Assembly (NCBI RefSeq): GCF_964059015.1
Contig: NZ_OZ060383.1
Coordinates: 496,001-560,000 of the forward strand
Direction of reading: 5' to 3'
Source: Buchnera aphidicola (Hyalopterus amygdali)
GTDB taxonomy: Bacteria > Pseudomonadota > Gammaproteobacteria > Enterobacterales > Enterobacteriaceae
DNA length: 64,000 bases
The position numbers were made by a program, and so were the translations under genes. Numbering within the stretch: position 1 is the first letter of the stretch; every line of letters begins with the position of its first letter. A model generated the notes under the pieces. It did not search any database. It was not told the origin of the DNA and saw only the letters and a program-made list of their open reading frames with translations. Positions 42,408-53,726 of this stretch are shown one piece after another.

Positions 42408-43352
42408 TTGAAAAAACTAAAAATCATTTTCGCTGGTACATCAAATTTTTCCGCACAATATTTGAAAGCATTATTGATTTCTACACATCAAGTCGTAGCT
42501 GTAATTACTCGTCCAGACCTTCCTTCTGGAAGAGGTCAAAAAATACATTTTTCTCCCGTAAAAATATTATCTCAAAAAAAAAATATTCCCATTCTTCAAC
42601 CATTAACATTAAACGAAAAAACAACACAAAAAAAAATACTGGATTTTAATGCAGATATTATGATAGTTGTAGCTTACGGAAAAATAATACCAAAAGAAAT
42701 ATTAACAATGTTTCCAAAAAATTGTATTAATATACATGCATCATTATTACCTAGGTGGAGAGGAGCTACTCCCATTCAATCAGCAATCTTATTTGGTGAT
42801 CAAAAAACAGGTATAAGTATTATTAAAATGAATGAAAAAATTGATACTGGAAATATAATATATTCAATTGAATGCAAAATATCACCTATAGAGACAGCAG
42901 AAACATTAACTTTAAAACTAATTAAAATTGGAGTAAAGGGATTGCTGGAAACTTTAAATAATATCAACAAAAATATTATTTTTGAAAGAAAACAAAACGA
43001 AAAATATGCAACTTTTACTGAAAAAATACATAAAAAAGATGGATTAATAAATTGGAATAGAAAAGCATCCACATTAGATCGATTAATACGTGCTTTTAAT
43101 CCTCGTCCAGTTTGCTATTTTATAATAAACAAAATAGCAATAAGAGTATGGGAAGCAAAAATTATATTAAATAATAAAAAAAAATATGATATAGGAGAAA
43201 TTGTTGATTTTAATAAAAATGGAATTCAGATAAATACGATTGATCAAATATTAAATATTCAAAAAATACAGTTTCCTGGGAAAAAAATTGTAAATGTTGA
43301 ACAAATAATGTGTTCCAAAAAAAACTTATTTACTGTTGGCAAAATTATATAA
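42408..43352 (+). CDS. fmt: Methionyl-tRNA formyltransferase
   Basis: Fmt formylates Met-tRNA-fMet using 10-formyltetrahydrofolate made through FolD. Translation starts at TTG, preceded by AAGGAAAT at good distance. No ATG is available at this point in the alignment. The 314 residues (315 in E. coli) contain the formyl-transferase core RPDLPSGRGQKIHFSPVK with the tRNA-binding loop, and INIHASLLPRWRGATPIQ with the catalytic asparagine and histidine. A C-terminal OB-like domain follows. The initiator tRNA substrate is encoded at 1.6 kb. Confidence 0.95.
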   Translation: MKKLKIIFAGTSNFSAQYLKALLISTHQVVAVITRPDLPSGRGQKIHFSPVKILSQKKNIPILQPLTLNEKTTQKKILDFNADIMIVVAYGKIIPKEILTMFPKNCINIHASLLPRWRGATPIQSAILFGDQKTGISIIKMNEKIDTGNIIYSIECKISPIETAETLTLKLIKIGVKGLLETLNNINKNIIFERKQNEKYATFTEKIHKKDGLINWNRKASTLDRLIRAFNPRPVCYFIINKIAIRVWEAKIILNNKKKYDIGEIVDFNKNGIQINTIDQILNIQKIQFPGKKIVNVEQIMCSKKNLFTVGKII

Positions 43353-43387
43353 ATATTAAAAATTTATATAATACCAATATATTTAAG

Positions 43388-43421
43388 AAAAAAATTAGCA
43401 AACGGAAATTTGCCGTTTGCT
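43388..43421 (-). terminator. Terminator of the alpha operon (shared with fmt)
   Basis: AGCAAACGG (43397-43405) and CCGTTTGCT (43413-43421) form a perfect 9-bp stem with a 7-base loop. On the minus strand it is followed after AA by seven T, which suits rplQ. For fmt on the plus strand it is a hairpin without a T run. It lies between the two convergent units. Confidence 0.75.
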
Positions 43422-43472
43422 TAATATTATAAGTAGTTTTTATAAAAAAATGAATTTATTTTGCAATAAATA

Positions 43473-43859
43473 TTATTTTTTAATAATTTCTTCATTTTTT
43501 TTAACACGATCTACTAATTCGATATAAGCCATAGGAGCTTTATCTCCAGATCGAAAACCGCATTTAAGTATACGAGTATAACCACCTGCTCTGTTATAAA
43601 AAATAGGACCTATGTTTTTAAATAACTTAGATACAATTTCATTATTACGAATACGAGAAAATAGTAATCTTCTTCGAGCCACATTATCTATTTTAGATAA
43701 AGTAATCATAGGTTCAACAACACGACGTAATTCTTTTGCTTTTGCTAGCGTTGTTTTAATGATTTCATTACGAATTAATGAACAAGCCATATTTTTAAAT
43801 ATGGCATTACGATGACTGCTATTACAATTAAATTTACGACCTATTTTACGATGTCGCAT
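43473..43859 (-). CDS. rplQ: 50S ribosomal protein L17
   Basis: L17 binds 23S rRNA near the peptide exit tunnel. The 128 residues (127 in E. coli) begin [19 protein letters not shown] and include [19 protein letters not shown] and the [22 protein letters not shown] tail, which is cut here by a few variable positions. It is the last gene of the alpha operon, 49 bases after rpoA, as in E. coli, and is followed by a good terminator. Confidence 0.96.
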   Translation of the reverse strand: MRHRKIGRKFNCNSSHRNAIFKNMACSLIRNEIIKTTLAKAKELRRVVEPMITLSKIDNVARRRLLFSRIRNNEIVSKLFKNIGPIFYNRAGGYTRILKCGFRSGDKAPMAYIELVDRVKKNEEIIKK

Positions 43860-43908
43860 AACATGCTATCCTTTAAAAAAATAAAATAATATTTATTATA
43901 TGTCAATA

Positions 43909-44898
43909 CTATTCTTCTAGAATACTAGATGGAGGCCATTTTTCTAATTTCATACCCAGAGACAAATTTCGAGAAGCCAAAATATCTTTAATTTCAGTTA
44001 ATGATTTTTTACCTAAATTAGGAGTTTTTAAAAGTTCAACTTCAGTCCTTTGAACTAAATCACCAATATAATGTATAGCTTCTGCTTTAAGACAATTTGC
44101 AGAACGAACAGTTAGTTCTAAATCATCTACAGGACGCAATAAAATAGGTTCAAATTCAGGTTTTTCTTCTTTTATCTCCGGCTCTCTAACATCTCTTAAA
44201 TCAACAAATGCTTCTAGTTGATCTGATAAAATAGTAGCAGCACGTCGAATTGCTTCTTCAGGATCTATGGTTCCATTTGTTTTCATTTCAATAATAAGTT
44301 TGTCTAAATCAGTTCTTTGTTCAACTCGGGCTGCCTCTACATTATAAGAAATTCGATTGATTGGACTATAACATGCATCAACTAATAGACAACCTATCGG
44401 TCTTGATTCATCTTCTATGTGAATCCTAGAAGAAGCAGGAATATATCCTCTTCCACGTTGTACTTTAATTCTCATTTGAATAGAAGCATTTTCATTAGTA
44501 AGATGACAAATTAAATGATCTGGTTTAATAATTTCAACATCACCATCATGAGTGATATCAGATGCAGTAACAGAACCAATACCTGATTTTTTTAAAGAAA
44601 TAAAAACTTCATCTTTACCATATACCTTTACTGCCAAACCCTTTAAATTAAGTAAAATCTCTAATATATCTTCTTGTACACCTTCTTTTGTACTATACTC
44701 GTGTAAAACTCCATCAATTTCTACTTCAGTTACAGCATATCCTGGCATAGAAGAAAGAAGAATCCTACGAAGTGCATTTCCTAAGGTATGGCCAAATCCT
44801 CTTTCTAAAGGTTCTAAAGTAACTCTAGTATGAGTTGTAGTAATTTGTTCAATTTCCACTAAACGTGGTTTTAAAAAACCTATGATAGAATTCTGCAT
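43909..44898 (-). CDS. rpoA: RNA polymerase alpha subunit
   Basis: Alpha dimerises to start RNA polymerase assembly and contacts promoters and activators. I start at the ATG at 44898 (329 residues, the E. coli length), which has GAGGAT upstream. The in-frame extension to 44949 has no family support. The N-terminal domain contains [20 protein letters not shown]. After an acidic linker ([14 protein letters not shown]), the C-terminal domain keeps [14 protein letters not shown], including the arginine equivalent to R265 that binds UP elements, and [17 protein letters not shown]. Confidence 0.98.
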   Translation of the reverse strand: MQNSIIGFLKPRLVEIEQITTTHTRVTLEPLERGFGHTLGNALRRILLSSMPGYAVTEVEIDGVLHEYSTKEGVQEDILEILLNLKGLAVKVYGKDEVFISLKKSGIGSVTASDITHDGDVEIIKPDHLICHLTNENASIQMRIKVQRGRGYIPASSRIHIEDESRPIGCLLVDACYSPINRISYNVEAARVEQRTDLDKLIIEMKTNGTIDPEEAIRRAATILSDQLEAFVDLRDVREPEIKEEKPEFEPILLRPVDDLELTVRSANCLKAEAIHYIGDLVQRTEVELLKTPNLGKKSLTEIKDILASRNLSLGMKLEKWPPSSILEE

Positions 44899-44926
44899 TT
44901 TATCCTCTCTATGAACACTGAATTGT

Positions 44927-45547
44927 TTATTTAGAGTAAAGTTCAACAATTAAATGTTCGTTAATTTCAGCAGATAAATCAGAACGTTCAGGAAATCTTT
45001 TAAAAATACCTTCTATTTTATTTGTGTCAACTTCGATCCAAATTGGCTTTTCTCTCTGTTCTGCAAGTTCTAAAGCAGCTTTTATTCTAGATTGATTTTT
45101 AGATTTGTCTCGAACAGAAACACAATCATTAGGAGAAACTTGATATGAAGCAATATTGACAATATTATTATTTACTTTAATTGACTTATGGTTAATTAAT
45201 TGCCTGGATTCAGAACGAGTACAACCAAAACCCATTCTATAAACTATATTATCGAGTCTTCTTTCTAATATTTGTAATAAATTCTCTCCAGTATTACCTT
45301 TTAAACGAGATGCTTTTTTATAATATATTCTAAATTGACGTTCTAATATGCCATAAAGACGACGAACTTTTTGCTTTTCACGCAATTGAATTGCATAATC
45401 TGACAATCTTGGTTTTCGAAGACCATGTTGTCCAGGTGGATGTTCTAATTTACATTTTGAATCTATTGAACGAAAACCTGACTTTAAAAATAAGTCAGTA
45501 CCTTCACGTCGACTTAACTTTAATTTAGGGCCTAAATATCTTGCCAT
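44927..45547 (-). CDS. rpsD: 30S ribosomal protein S4
   Basis: S4 nucleates 30S body assembly on 16S rRNA and, in E. coli, represses the alpha operon by binding its leader. I start at [16 protein letters not shown] (206 residues, the E. coli length), not at the ATG 12 bases earlier. The S4 RNA-binding domain [23 protein letters not shown] is present in two recognisable halves. No zinc cysteines are present at the N terminus. rpoA follows after 28 bases. Confidence 0.97.
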   Translation of the reverse strand: MARYLGPKLKLSRREGTDLFLKSGFRSIDSKCKLEHPPGQHGLRKPRLSDYAIQLREKQKVRRLYGILERQFRIYYKKASRLKGNTGENLLQILERRLDNIVYRMGFGCTRSESRQLINHKSIKVNNNIVNIASYQVSPNDCVSVRDKSKNQSRIKAALELAEQREKPIWIEVDTNKIEGIFKRFPERSDLSAEINEHLIVELYSK

Positions 45548-45572
45548 TTTATTCTCCAATATTTCCTAAAAT

Positions 45573-45977
<405 letters not shown>

Positions 45978-45982
45978 CTAAA

Positions 45983-46339
45983 TTATTTTTTTATTGCTTT
46001 TCTAGGGCCTTTACAAGTGCGAGCATTAGTTTTTGTTCTCTGTCCACGTACCGGAAGACTTCTTCGATGACGTAAACCACGATAACAATTTAAATCAACT
46101 AATCGTTTAATATTTAAAGTTTTTTCCCTTCTTAAATCACCTTCAACAATATATTTTGCAACATTTTCTCTTAATAGTTCGATTTCTTCCTCTTTTAAAT
46201 CTGAAATCTTAGCACTTTCAGAAACATTTGCATTACAGCAAATTATTTTAGATAGTTTTTTACCAATTCCATATATTGATGTTAATGCAATTAAAGTTTG
46301 CTTATGTTGAGGAATATTAATGCCTGCAATACGAGCCAT
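45983..46339 (-). CDS. rpsM: 30S ribosomal protein S13
   Basis: S13 forms part of the 30S head and contacts the P-site tRNA and the 50S subunit. The 118 residues equal E. coli. Motifs are [43 protein letters not shown] and the C-terminal [13 protein letters not shown]. It is the first gene of the alpha operon. The 117 bases between rpmJ and rpsM would hold the leader that S4 recognises in E. coli, but I could not confirm the pseudoknot. Confidence 0.97.
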   Translation of the reverse strand: MARIAGINIPQHKQTLIALTSIYGIGKKLSKIICCNANVSESAKISDLKEEEIELLRENVAKYIVEGDLRREKTLNIKRLVDLNCYRGLRHRRSLPVRGQRTKTNARTCKGPRKAIKK

Positions 46340-46456
46340 ATTATAAAACCTTTTAAATTAATATAAAAAAATTATTTATAGAATAGTTTTATTTGAAAAA
46401 AATATTAAAAAAATTTAATAAAATATTTTATTCGAGCATATTTTTTTAGTACTATT

Positions 46457-46573
46457 TTAACCTTGACGTTGTTTATGTTTAGGATCATTACTACAAATAA
46501 CCCGGACAACATTATGCCTTCTTATTATTTTGCAATTTCGACAAAGAACTTTTACAGAAGCTTTAACTTTCAC
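46457..46573 (-). CDS. rpmJ: 50S ribosomal protein L36
   Basis: This 38-residue protein was read directly from the minus strand: [19 protein letters not shown], then [19 protein letters not shown]. The start codon is GTG, with AAGGA upstream. The zinc ligands C11, C14, C27 and H33 are all kept. L36 binds 23S rRNA near the peptidyl-transferase base. It is the last gene of the spc operon, 39 bases after secY, as in E. coli. Confidence 0.95.
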   Translation of the reverse strand: MKVKASVKVLCRNCKIIRRHNVVRVICSNDPKHKQRQG

Positions 46574-46612
46574 TCTATTTTTCCTTCAATTATTCGTAAA
46601 AATTTATTAAAT

Positions 46613-47935
46613 TTAATTCAAATTGGCTTTTTTTAATACAGATTCGTATTGACTAGACATGATTAAAGTTTGAATTTGAGCAATAAAATCCATAATCACT
46701 ACAACAACAATCAATAATGATGTACCACCAAAATGAAACGGAACACTCATACCAATTCTCATAAATTCAGGTATTAAACAAATAAATGTAATATATAAAG
46801 ATCCAAAAAGTGTTAACCTCATCATAATTTTATTAATGTATTTAGCTGTTTGTTCGCCTGGTCTAATACCAGCAATAAAACCACCTGATTTTTTTAAATT
46901 ATCTGCAGTTTCACGAGGATTAAAAACTAAACTTGTGTAAAAAAAACAGAAAAATATTATTGAAAAAATATATAGTATTAAATATAACGGTTGATTTGGT
47001 TGAAAATAAAAAAAGAATTTTCTTAAAAAAAGCCATTTTTGATCTAAATTGAACCAAGATATAATTGTTGCAGGAAATAAAACGACACTCGAAGCAAATA
47101 TTGCCGGTATAACACCAGCCATATTTAATTTTAAAGGCAAATGAGTACTTTGAGTAGAGTAAATACGACGACCTTTTTGACGTTGTGCATAATGTACAAT
47201 AATTTTTCTTTGACTTCGTTCAACAAATACTACAAAAAAAACAACAGAAAAAATTAATGCTAAAATACAAAAAAATAATAATATATGTAAATTACCTTGT
47301 CTAGTTTTTTCAATTGTATGAACAATAGCTGATGGTAAACTTGCTATTATACCTATAAAAATAATAATTGAAATACCATTACCAATACCACACTCTGTAA
47401 TTAATTCTCCTAACCACATTAAAAACATTGTACCAGTAACCAAAATAATAACAGCAGTACAATAAAAATAAAAATTAGGATCAATTATTATTTGATGCAT
47501 ACCTGATATTTTAGGTAAACTTGTAATAATACCAATTGATTGAAAAAATGCTAAAACTAAAGTAACATATCTTGTATATTGATTAATTTTATTACGTCCA
47601 AGTTCACCTTCTTTTTTTATTTCAGATAAAGACGGGATTAATAAAGTTAATAACTGAATAATAATAGAAGATGAAATATATGGCATAATACCTAATGCAA
47701 AAATGGAAGCACGACTTAAAGCACCACCAGAAAACATATTAAACATTTCAACAATAGTGCCACTTTGATCATTTAATGTTTTAGATAAAATTGTAGTATC
47801 AATTCCAGGAATTGGAATAAATGAACCAATACGAAAGATAATTAATGCAATAACTACAGAGATAATTCTTTGATTAAGTTCGCTTTTACCCTTATTTTGA
47901 GTATTTTTAAAATTTAATCTTAATTTATTAATCAT
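46613..47935 (-). CDS. secY: Preprotein translocase subunit SecY
   Basis: SecY is the channel of the Sec translocon in the inner membrane. The 440 residues (443 in E. coli) have ten membrane helices. The plug region contains [25 protein letters not shown]. The cytosolic loops keep [18 protein letters not shown] and [21 protein letters not shown], which contact SecA and ribosomes. Its start overlaps the rplO stop by 8 bases, the usual coupling in the spc operon. Confidence 0.97.
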   Translation of the reverse strand: MINKLRLNFKNTQNKGKSELNQRIISVVIALIIFRIGSFIPIPGIDTTILSKTLNDQSGTIVEMFNMFSGGALSRASIFALGIMPYISSSIIIQLLTLLIPSLSEIKKEGELGRNKINQYTRYVTLVLAFFQSIGIITSLPKISGMHQIIIDPNFYFYCTAVIILVTGTMFLMWLGELITECGIGNGISIIIFIGIIASLPSAIVHTIEKTRQGNLHILLFFCILALIFSVVFFVVFVERSQRKIIVHYAQRQKGRRIYSTQSTHLPLKLNMAGVIPAIFASSVVLFPATIISWFNLDQKWLFLRKFFFYFQPNQPLYLILYIFSIIFFCFFYTSLVFNPRETADNLKKSGGFIAGIRPGEQTAKYINKIMMRLTLFGSLYITFICLIPEFMRIGMSVPFHFGGTSLLIVVVVIMDFIAQIQTLIMSSQYESVLKKANLN

Positions 47936-48380
47936 TATTTACCGCTTGTTCTTCAATTTTTCCACCACAATTTTCAATAGCATTACGCGCACCTTGACTT
48001 ACATGTATACCACGTAGGATCAAAGGAACTTCTATTTTCCCTGAAAGGATAACTTTTACATACTTAATATTTTTATTAATAATTTTTTGTTGTTTTAAAA
48101 TGTTTAAATCAATAATATTAGTAGATAAATTTAATAAATCTGACAAACGTACTTCTTTTGTAATATTTTTTTTTCGAGAATTAAAGCCAAATTTAGGTAG
48201 TCTTCTATATAACGGCATTTGTCCACCTTCAAAACCGCGATTTATCATTCCTCCAGATCTAGACTTTTGTCCTTTATGACCTCGACCGGCAGTTTTTCCA
48301 AAACCACAACCAATACCACGACCTACTCTTTTAGAATGTTTTCGGGCTCCAAGAGATGGAGAAAGAGTATTTAAATACAT
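47928..48380 (-). CDS. rplO: 50S ribosomal protein L15
   Basis: L15 is a late-assembly 23S-binding protein. The 150 residues include the glycine- and lysine-rich N-terminal tail ([19 protein letters not shown]) and [15 protein letters not shown]. The C-terminal [14 protein letters not shown] extends about six residues beyond E. coli L15 (144), the part that overlaps secY. It starts 5 bases after the rpmD stop. Confidence 0.96.
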   Translation of the reverse strand: MYLNTLSPSLGARKHSKRVGRGIGCGFGKTAGRGHKGQKSRSGGMINRGFEGGQMPLYRRLPKFGFNSRKKNITKEVRLSDLLNLSTNIIDLNILKQQKIINKNIKYVKVILSGKIEVPLILRGIHVSQGARNAIENCGGKIEEQAVNND

Positions 48381-48384
48381 GACA

Positions 48385-48564
48385 TTAATCCTCTTGTATT
48401 TTCAAAATATAAGATATTTTTTTTATCATACCTCTAATTGCAGGCGTATCATGATGTATTACACTATGCCCAATATGACGCAAGCCAAGTCCTAATAAGG
48501 TTTTTTTATGTTTAGGTATTCGTCCTATTGAACTTTTGATTTGAGTTATCTTAATTTTTTTCAT
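48385..48564 (-). CDS. rpmD: 50S ribosomal protein L30
   Basis: This 59-residue protein was read directly from the minus strand, from ATG at 48564 to TAA at 48385-48387. [20 protein letters not shown] and [13 protein letters not shown] are clear L30 segments, with DTPAIRGMI downstream. Length equals E. coli L30. It fills the expected place between rpsE and rplO in the spc operon. Confidence 0.96.
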   Translation of the reverse strand: MKKIKITQIKSSIGRIPKHKKTLLGLGLRHIGHSVIHHDTPAIRGMIKKISYILKIQED

Positions 48565-48573
48565 AAAAAAATT

Positions 48574-49077
48574 TTATCCCAATATATCTTTCACCAATTT
48601 ATGTCGTTTAGCAGCTATCATTTTTGGAGATTTCATATTAATCAATCCATTCATAGTTGCACGAACCACATTAATAGGATTAGTGGATCCATAAGTTTTA
48701 GCTAATACATTATGTACGCCAGCAACTTCTAAAACCGCACGCATAGCTCCTCCTGCAATTATTCCTGTTCCATCTGAAGCTGGCTTCATAAAAACATCAG
48801 ATCCGGTATGTGAACCTTTTAGTGCATGTTGTAAAGTTTTGTTAACTAATGGTATTTTAATCATATTACGTCTAGCTTTTTCCATCGCTTTCTGAATAGC
48901 AGCAGGTACTTCACGTGCTTTTCCATAACCAAAACCAACACGACCTTCTCCATTTCCTACTACTGTTAGAGCAGTAAATGAAAATATACGTCCTCCTTTA
49001 ACTGTTTTTGAAACACGATTAACAGTAATTAATTTCTCTTGTAATTCATTATTATTTTTTTTTTCTATATAAGCCAT
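48574..49077 (-). CDS. rpsE: 30S ribosomal protein S5
   Basis: S5 shapes the mRNA entry channel and affects decoding accuracy. The 167 residues equal E. coli. The double-stranded RNA-binding domain has [20 protein letters not shown], whose VKGGR segment is diagnostic, and [18 protein letters not shown]. The C-terminal domain has [20 protein letters not shown]. It starts 14 bases after the rplR stop. Confidence 0.97.
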   Translation of the reverse strand: MAYIEKKNNNELQEKLITVNRVSKTVKGGRIFSFTALTVVGNGEGRVGFGYGKAREVPAAIQKAMEKARRNMIKIPLVNKTLQHALKGSHTGSDVFMKPASDGTGIIAGGAMRAVLEVAGVHNVLAKTYGSTNPINVVRATMNGLINMKSPKMIAAKRHKLVKDILG

Positions 49078-49091
49078 TCTATATTTTCACC

Positions 49092-49457
49092 TTAAAACTT
49101 TAATCCAAAATTGCGAGCAGAATCTGCTAATATTTTTATGCGTCCGTGATATTTAAAACCAGATCGATCAAAAGATACGTTAAAAATTCCTTTTGATAAA
49201 GCTCTTTTTGCAATAATTTCTCCGATAATGCTAGCGGCTTCTTTATTACCACTATATTTTAAATCCAAGCTAATTTTTTTTTCCAAAGTAGATGCAAATG
49301 CCAAAACTTTTGATGTAGACGAAATAATTTGAGCATACATATGACGAGAAGTTCGATGTACAACTAATCGTGTTGCTCCTAATGACTTAATTTTAAAACG
49401 AGTCTTGGCACATCGACGCATACGAGCAATTATTTTTTTATTTTTATAAAACGTCAT
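49092..49457 (-). CDS. rplR: 50S ribosomal protein L18
   Basis: L18 binds 5S rRNA and attaches it to the large subunit. The 121 residues (117 in E. coli) contain [38 protein letters not shown] and the C-terminal [20 protein letters not shown]. The N terminus MTFYKNKKI is a few residues longer than in E. coli, and no inner ATG is better placed. It starts one base after the rplF stop. Confidence 0.95.
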   Translation of the reverse strand: MTFYKNKKIIARMRRCAKTRFKIKSLGATRLVVHRTSRHMYAQIISSTSKVLAFASTLEKKISLDLKYSGNKEAASIIGEIIAKRALSKGIFNVSFDRSGFKYHGRIKILADSARNFGLKF

Positions 49458-49458
49458 T

Positions 49459-49995
49459 TTACTTTTTCTTAGCCTCTTTTATGCGAACAATTTCATCTGA
49501 ATATCGAATACCCTTTCCTTTATAAGGTTCAGGTTTACGATAAGATCTTAAATTGGCGGCAATTTGACCAACTAATTGTTTATCTATTCCTTTAATTACA
49601 ATTTCTGTTGGAGATGGATTTTCTACATCAACATAAGGAGGCAAAGAATAACAAATAGGATGCGAATAACCTAAAGACATATTAATAATATTTCCCTTAG
49701 TCACTGACACACGATATCCTACACCAGAAAATTGTAATTTTTTACTAAATTTTTCTGAGACTCCTATAATCATTGAGTTTACAAGAGCTCTAGACGTGCC
49801 TGCTTGTGCCCAAGCATTAGAAAAACCTGCACGAACTGAAAAAGTTATTTTATCATTTAAATATTGTATTTCAACTGAATCATGAATAGTACGTGATAAA
49901 TGACCATATTTTCCTTGAACAGATATTAATTGCAAATTCAATTTAATCTTTACATCTGAAGAAATTTGAATTGGACGTTTCGCAATACGAGACAT
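49459..49995 (-). CDS. rplF: 50S ribosomal protein L6
   Basis: L6 sits near the sarcin-ricin loop and factor-binding centre. I start at the ATG at 49995 (178 residues, 177 in E. coli). [11 protein letters not shown] aligns with the family start and GGGGGA precedes it. The longer in-frame extension overlaps rpsH and is unlikely. The two L6 repeats include [18 protein letters not shown] and the C-terminal [17 protein letters not shown]. Confidence 0.96.
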   Translation of the reverse strand: MSRIAKRPIQISSDVKIKLNLQLISVQGKYGHLSRTIHDSVEIQYLNDKITFSVRAGFSNAWAQAGTSRALVNSMIIGVSEKFSKKLQFSGVGYRVSVTKGNIINMSLGYSHPICYSLPPYVDVENPSPTEIVIKGIDKQLVGQIAANLRSYRKPEPYKGKGIRYSDEIVRIKEAKKK

Positions 49996-50005
49996 GTTTC
50001 CCCCA

Positions 50006-50398
50006 TTAAGCCACATAGCATATAATTTCACCACCCAAACCAAGACTACGTGCTGTTAAATCTGTCATAACACCTTGAGAAGTAGAAATTATTGCAATTC
50101 CTAATCCTGCCATTACTTTAGGCAAATCGTTTTTTTTCTTATATATTCTTAAACTTGGTCTGCTAATACGTTGAATCATTTCTATTACAGATTTACCTTT
50201 AAAATATTTTAAAATAACTTCTATCTCTAATTTTTTAGAACCCTGAATATTAAAACTTTCAATATAACCTTCTTCTTTTAATAATTTAACAATAGAACTT
50301 TTTAACTTAGAAAAAGGCATTTTAATAGAACGTTTGTTTGCTGATTGACCATTTCGAATGCGAGTGAGCATATCTGCGACTGGATCTTGCATACTCAT
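50006..50398 (-). CDS. rpsH: 30S ribosomal protein S8
   Basis: S8 binds the central domain of 16S rRNA and in E. coli represses the spc operon at rplE. The 130 residues equal E. coli. [18 protein letters not shown] at the N terminus and [21 protein letters not shown] near the C terminus are diagnostic. It lies between rpsN and rplF in standard order. Confidence 0.97.
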   Translation of the reverse strand: MSMQDPVADMLTRIRNGQSANKRSIKMPFSKLKSSIVKLLKEEGYIESFNIQGSKKLEIEVILKYFKGKSVIEMIQRISRPSLRIYKKKNDLPKVMAGLGIAIISTSQGVMTDLTARSLGLGGEIICYVA

Positions 50399-50425
50399 TT
50401 TTAAAATACTCCAAAATTAAAAAAA

Positions 50426-50731
50426 TTACCAACTTGCTTTTTTTAAACCAGGGATTTCACCTTTCATTGCTGCTTCTCTTACTTTAATACGACTAAGTCC
50501 AAATTTGCGAATAAAAGCATGTGGGCGACCAGTTTGACGACATCTATTTCTTTGACGAGATGGACTAGAATCTCTTGGAAAAACTTGTAATTTTAATACT
50601 GCTGACCAACGTTCTTCTTCCGACAATTTAGTATTAGTAATAATATTTTTTAATGCAACACGTTGTGCATAAAACTTATTAGCTAATTTTACACGTTTTA
50701 TTTCACGTTCTTTCATTGATTGCTTAGCCAT
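50426..50731 (-). CDS. rpsN: 30S ribosomal protein S14
   Basis: S14 is a head protein of the 30S subunit. At 101 residues it is the long, zinc-free type of enterobacteria. [20 protein letters not shown] and [20 protein letters not shown] mark the conserved C-terminal half. The start ATG shares one base with the rplE stop (TAATG), indicating coupling. Confidence 0.97.
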   Translation of the reverse strand: MAKQSMKEREIKRVKLANKFYAQRVALKNIITNTKLSEEERWSAVLKLQVFPRDSSPSRQRNRCRQTGRPHAFIRKFGLSRIKVREAAMKGEIPGLKKASW

Positions 50732-51285
50732 TAGATCACCTTATTTTTTTTACGAAAAGGAAAATTAAAAGCAGATAGTAACAAATAGGCGGCATGATTA
50801 GATTTTGCAGTAGTAGTAATAGTAATATCTAAACCACGAACACGATCAATTTTATCATAATCAATTTCAGGAAAAATAATTTGTTCTCGAATTCCTAAAC
50901 TATAGTTTCCTCTACCATCAAAAGAGTTACTTGACAAACCTCTAAAATCTCGAATTCGGGGAATAGCAATAATAATAAGACGTTCAAAAAATTCCCATTT
51001 TCTTTTTCCACGTAATGTTACTTTGCAACCAATTGGATAATCTTGACGAATTTTAAAACCTGCTACAGATTTTCGCGCTTTAGTAATAATAGGTTTTTGT
51101 CCAGATATTGCCGTTAAATCTAAAACAGCATTATCTAATACTTTTTTATCAGAAGCAGCAGCACCTACTCCCATATTTAAAGTAATTTTATCGATTTTAG
51201 GAACCTGCATAATAGATTTGTAATTTAATTCCATCATAAGATTTTTAACTACTTTCGACTTATAATAATTATATAATGTAGACAT
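50731..51285 (-). CDS. rplE: 50S ribosomal protein L5
   Basis: L5 binds 5S rRNA in the central protuberance. The 184 residues (179 in E. coli) show [55 protein letters not shown] and [20 protein letters not shown]. In E. coli the S8 repressor site overlaps this start. The corresponding RNA was not examined in detail. It follows rplX after 15 bases. Confidence 0.97.
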   Translation of the reverse strand: MSTLYNYYKSKVVKNLMMELNYKSIMQVPKIDKITLNMGVGAAASDKKVLDNAVLDLTAISGQKPIITKARKSVAGFKIRQDYPIGCKVTLRGKRKWEFFERLIIIAIPRIRDFRGLSSNSFDGRGNYSLGIREQIIFPEIDYDKIDRVRGLDITITTTAKSNHAAYLLLSAFNFPFRKKNKVI

Positions 51286-51300
51286 TATATTACTCCAAAA

Positions 51301-51615
51301 CTATTTAACTTCTTTTCCATTAGATTTAAAAAAACGGATTTTTTTTCCTTCTTTAAATCTAAAACCAATTCGATCTGCTTTATTAGATTCCGGATTAAAA
51401 ATAGCTATATTTGATATTTGAATAGGCGCTTCCTTTTTAACAATACCACCAATTTTATTTTGAGCTGGAATTGGTTTTTGATGCTTTTTAATCAAATTTA
51501 AACCACTAATAATAACTTTATTAGAGGATAGAACATTTTTAATAACACCTTTTTTCCCTTTATCTTTTCCTGTTAAAATAATAATTTTATCATTACGACG
51601 CAATTTTAATGCCAT
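51301..51615 (-). CDS. rplX: 50S ribosomal protein L24
   Basis: L24 is one of the two assembly initiator proteins of the large subunit. The 104 residues equal E. coli. The KOW motif reads [18 protein letters not shown] near residues 12-29, followed by [11 protein letters not shown] and [10 protein letters not shown]. It is the second gene of the spc operon. Confidence 0.97.
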   Translation of the reverse strand: MALKLRRNDKIIILTGKDKGKKGVIKNVLSSNKVIISGLNLIKKHQKPIPAQNKIGGIVKKEAPIQISNIAIFNPESNKADRIGFRFKEGKKIRFFKSNGKEVK

Positions 51616-51638
51616 TTTTTACTCCTTATTTAAATGTA

Positions 51639-52037
<399 letters not shown>

Positions 52038-52057
52038 CTAATTAAAAAAATTAAGAT

Positions 52058-52066
52058 ATTATAGCA
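52058..52066 (-). promoter_or_regulatory. Candidate extended -10 promoter of the spc operon
   Basis: On the minus strand TGCTATAAT forms a perfect extended -10 (TGnTATAAT) about 50 bases upstream of rplN and just after the S10-operon hairpin. No good -35 is seen. E. coli has its spc promoter in the same interval, with GTGTTATAAT as I remember it. Confidence 0.55.
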
Positions 52067-52087
52067 CTAGTTATTACACATTAATAG

Positions 52088-52120
52088 AAAACATGAGCAG
52101 ACCTAAGTTTGTTCATGTTT
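52088..52120 (-). terminator. Terminator-like hairpin after rpsQ (end of the S10 operon)
   Basis: AAACATGAGC and GTTCATGTTT (with one G.U pair) form a stem of about 10 bp around a 12-base loop, 13 bases past the rpsQ stop. The terminal A/T pairs supply a short T4 tail. It separates the S10 and spc operons. Confidence 0.55.
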
Positions 52121-52133
52121 TTAAAAATAATTT

Positions 52134-52388
52134 TTAAAAAATGTTTTTTTCAATAATTTTTACTAAACTCCAAGATTTTGTTTTAGAAATTGGTCTAGAC
52201 TCACGAATCTCTATTATATCACCAATAGAACATTCATTATTCTCATCGTGAATATGTAATTTTGTAGTTTTTTTGATAAATTTTCTATAAATTGGATGTT
52301 TTACAAAACGTTCGATTGCAACAACAGCAGATTTATTCATTTTGTTACTTTTAACACGACCCTGTAAAGTTCGTATTTTCTCTGTCAT
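52134..52388 (-). CDS. rpsQ: 30S ribosomal protein S17
   Basis: S17 is a primary 16S rRNA-binding OB-fold protein. The 84 residues equal E. coli. [21 protein letters not shown] and [19 protein letters not shown] are diagnostic. It is the last gene of the S10 operon. Its start overlaps the rpmC stop by 4 bases. Confidence 0.96.
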   Translation of the reverse strand: MTEKIRTLQGRVKSNKMNKSAVVAIERFVKHPIYRKFIKKTTKLHIHDENNECSIGDIIEIRESRPISKTKSWSLVKIIEKNIF

Positions 52389-52582
52389 TTTATCTTGTCC
52401 TTTTGAATTAACAATGTTTTTACTTGTGCAATGTTTCTTCTAACTTTACGTAATAAATGTGATTGTTTTAATTTTCCAGATGCTGATTGCATACGAAGAT
52501 TAAATTGCTCTCTTAATAATTGTAGAAGTTCTATATTAAGATCTTGGCAGTTTTTTTTTCGATAATCTGTCAATTCATTCAT
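52385..52582 (-). CDS. rpmC: 50S ribosomal protein L29
   Basis: L29 lies beside the exit tunnel and helps dock trigger factor and SRP. The 65 residues (63 in E. coli) form two helices, with [20 protein letters not shown] and [12 protein letters not shown]. It shares one base with the end of rplP and 4 bases with the start of rpsQ. Confidence 0.96.
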   Translation of the reverse strand: MNELTDYRKKNCQDLNIELLQLLREQFNLRMQSASGKLKQSHLLRKVRRNIAQVKTLLIQKDKIK

Positions 52583-52992
52583 TACATCACCGTTTTTGTT
52601 ATAAAAGTAGTTTTAACAGGTAGTTTTGCTGAAGCAAGCTTAAATGCAATACGTGATTCTTCTTCAGAAACTCCATCCATCTCATAAAGAATTGTACCAG
52701 GTTGAACTAAAGCTACCCAATATTCAACATTACCTTTTCCCTTCCCCATTCTAACTTCTAATGGCTTTTGCGTAATAGGTTTGTCAGGAAAGATACGTAT
52801 CCAAACTTTTCCTTGTCTTTTAATACAACGTGTTATCGCTCTACGTGCAGATTCAATTTGTCTAGCTGTCAATCGACCTCGATCAATTGCTTGTAATCCA
52901 AACGTGCCAAAACTAATTTTACCACCAATAGAAAGTCCGCGATTTCGTCCTTTGTGCATTTTACGAAATTTAGTGCGTTTTGGTTGTAACAT
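52582..52992 (-). CDS. rplP: 50S ribosomal protein L16
   Basis: L16 helps position tRNA in the A and P sites. The 136 residues equal E. coli. [57 protein letters not shown] and the conserved arginine-rich [20 protein letters not shown] are visible. It starts 12 bases after rpsC. Confidence 0.97.
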   Translation of the reverse strand: MLQPKRTKFRKMHKGRNRGLSIGGKISFGTFGLQAIDRGRLTARQIESARRAITRCIKRQGKVWIRIFPDKPITQKPLEVRMGKGKGNVEYWVALVQPGTILYEMDGVSEEESRIAFKLASAKLPVKTTFITKTVM

Positions 52993-53004
52993 TAATAAAT
53001 TCTC

Positions 53005-53706
53005 CTACCTGCGATTTTTACGATGTTGTTTTTTTGTTGAAACAAAAGGTTTTTCTAGATTTTCAACAGTTGACATTCCACCTAATATTTCACCTTTAAA
53101 AATCCACACTTTTACGCCTATTACACCATATGTTGTATGTGCTTCCGAAATATTATAATCAATATCTGCACGAAGAGTATGCAATGGTACTCTTCCTTCT
53201 CTATACCATTCTCTACGAGCAATTTCCGCACCTCCTAATCGACCGCTAACTTCCACTTTAATACCTTTTGCACCTTGTCTCATAGCATTTTGAACAGACC
53301 TTTTCATAGCTCTTCGAAACATGACTCGTCTTTCTAACTGTGAAGTAATACTTTCTGAAACAAGTTTTGCATCTAATTCTGGTTTTCGTACTTCAGAAAT
53401 ATTTATTTGAGCTGGAACACCAGTAATTTGTGCAATTTTTATCCTTAATTTTTCTACATCTTCTCCTTTTTTGCCAATTACAATGCCTGGTCTAGCTGTA
53501 TAAATAGTAACACGAATGCTTTTAGCTGGTCTTTCAATAATAATACGGGAAATTGATGCTTTAATTAATTTTTTCATCAAAAATTGACGAACTCTATAAT
53601 CACCATCTAAATGATCAGCAAAATCTTTACTATTTGCAAACCATACAGAATTCCATTTTTTTATTATACCCAGTCGCATACCATTAGGATGTACTTTTTG
53701 ACCCAT
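53005..53706 (-). CDS. rpsC: 30S ribosomal protein S3
   Basis: S3 lies at the mRNA entry site. The 233 residues equal E. coli. [20 protein letters not shown] opens the protein. The type II KH domain has [17 protein letters not shown], and the C-terminal domain has [18 protein letters not shown] and [13 protein letters not shown]. It starts 20 bases after rplV. Confidence 0.97.
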   Translation of the reverse strand: MGQKVHPNGMRLGIIKKWNSVWFANSKDFADHLDGDYRVRQFLMKKLIKASISRIIIERPAKSIRVTIYTARPGIVIGKKGEDVEKLRIKIAQITGVPAQINISEVRKPELDAKLVSESITSQLERRVMFRRAMKRSVQNAMRQGAKGIKVEVSGRLGGAEIARREWYREGRVPLHTLRADIDYNISEAHTTYGVIGVKVWIFKGEILGGMSTVENLEKPFVSTKKQHRKNRR

Positions 53707-53726
53707 TTATCTTTTTCTCCAAAATG

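Noticed and set aside
44899-44949. N-terminal extension of RpoA
   Set aside because: Alignment to the family starts at [12 protein letters not shown], where GAGGAT gives a ribosome site. The extension runs toward rpsD and has no support. The same reasoning moved the starts of rpsD, rplF, cyoD, tsaC and tig.
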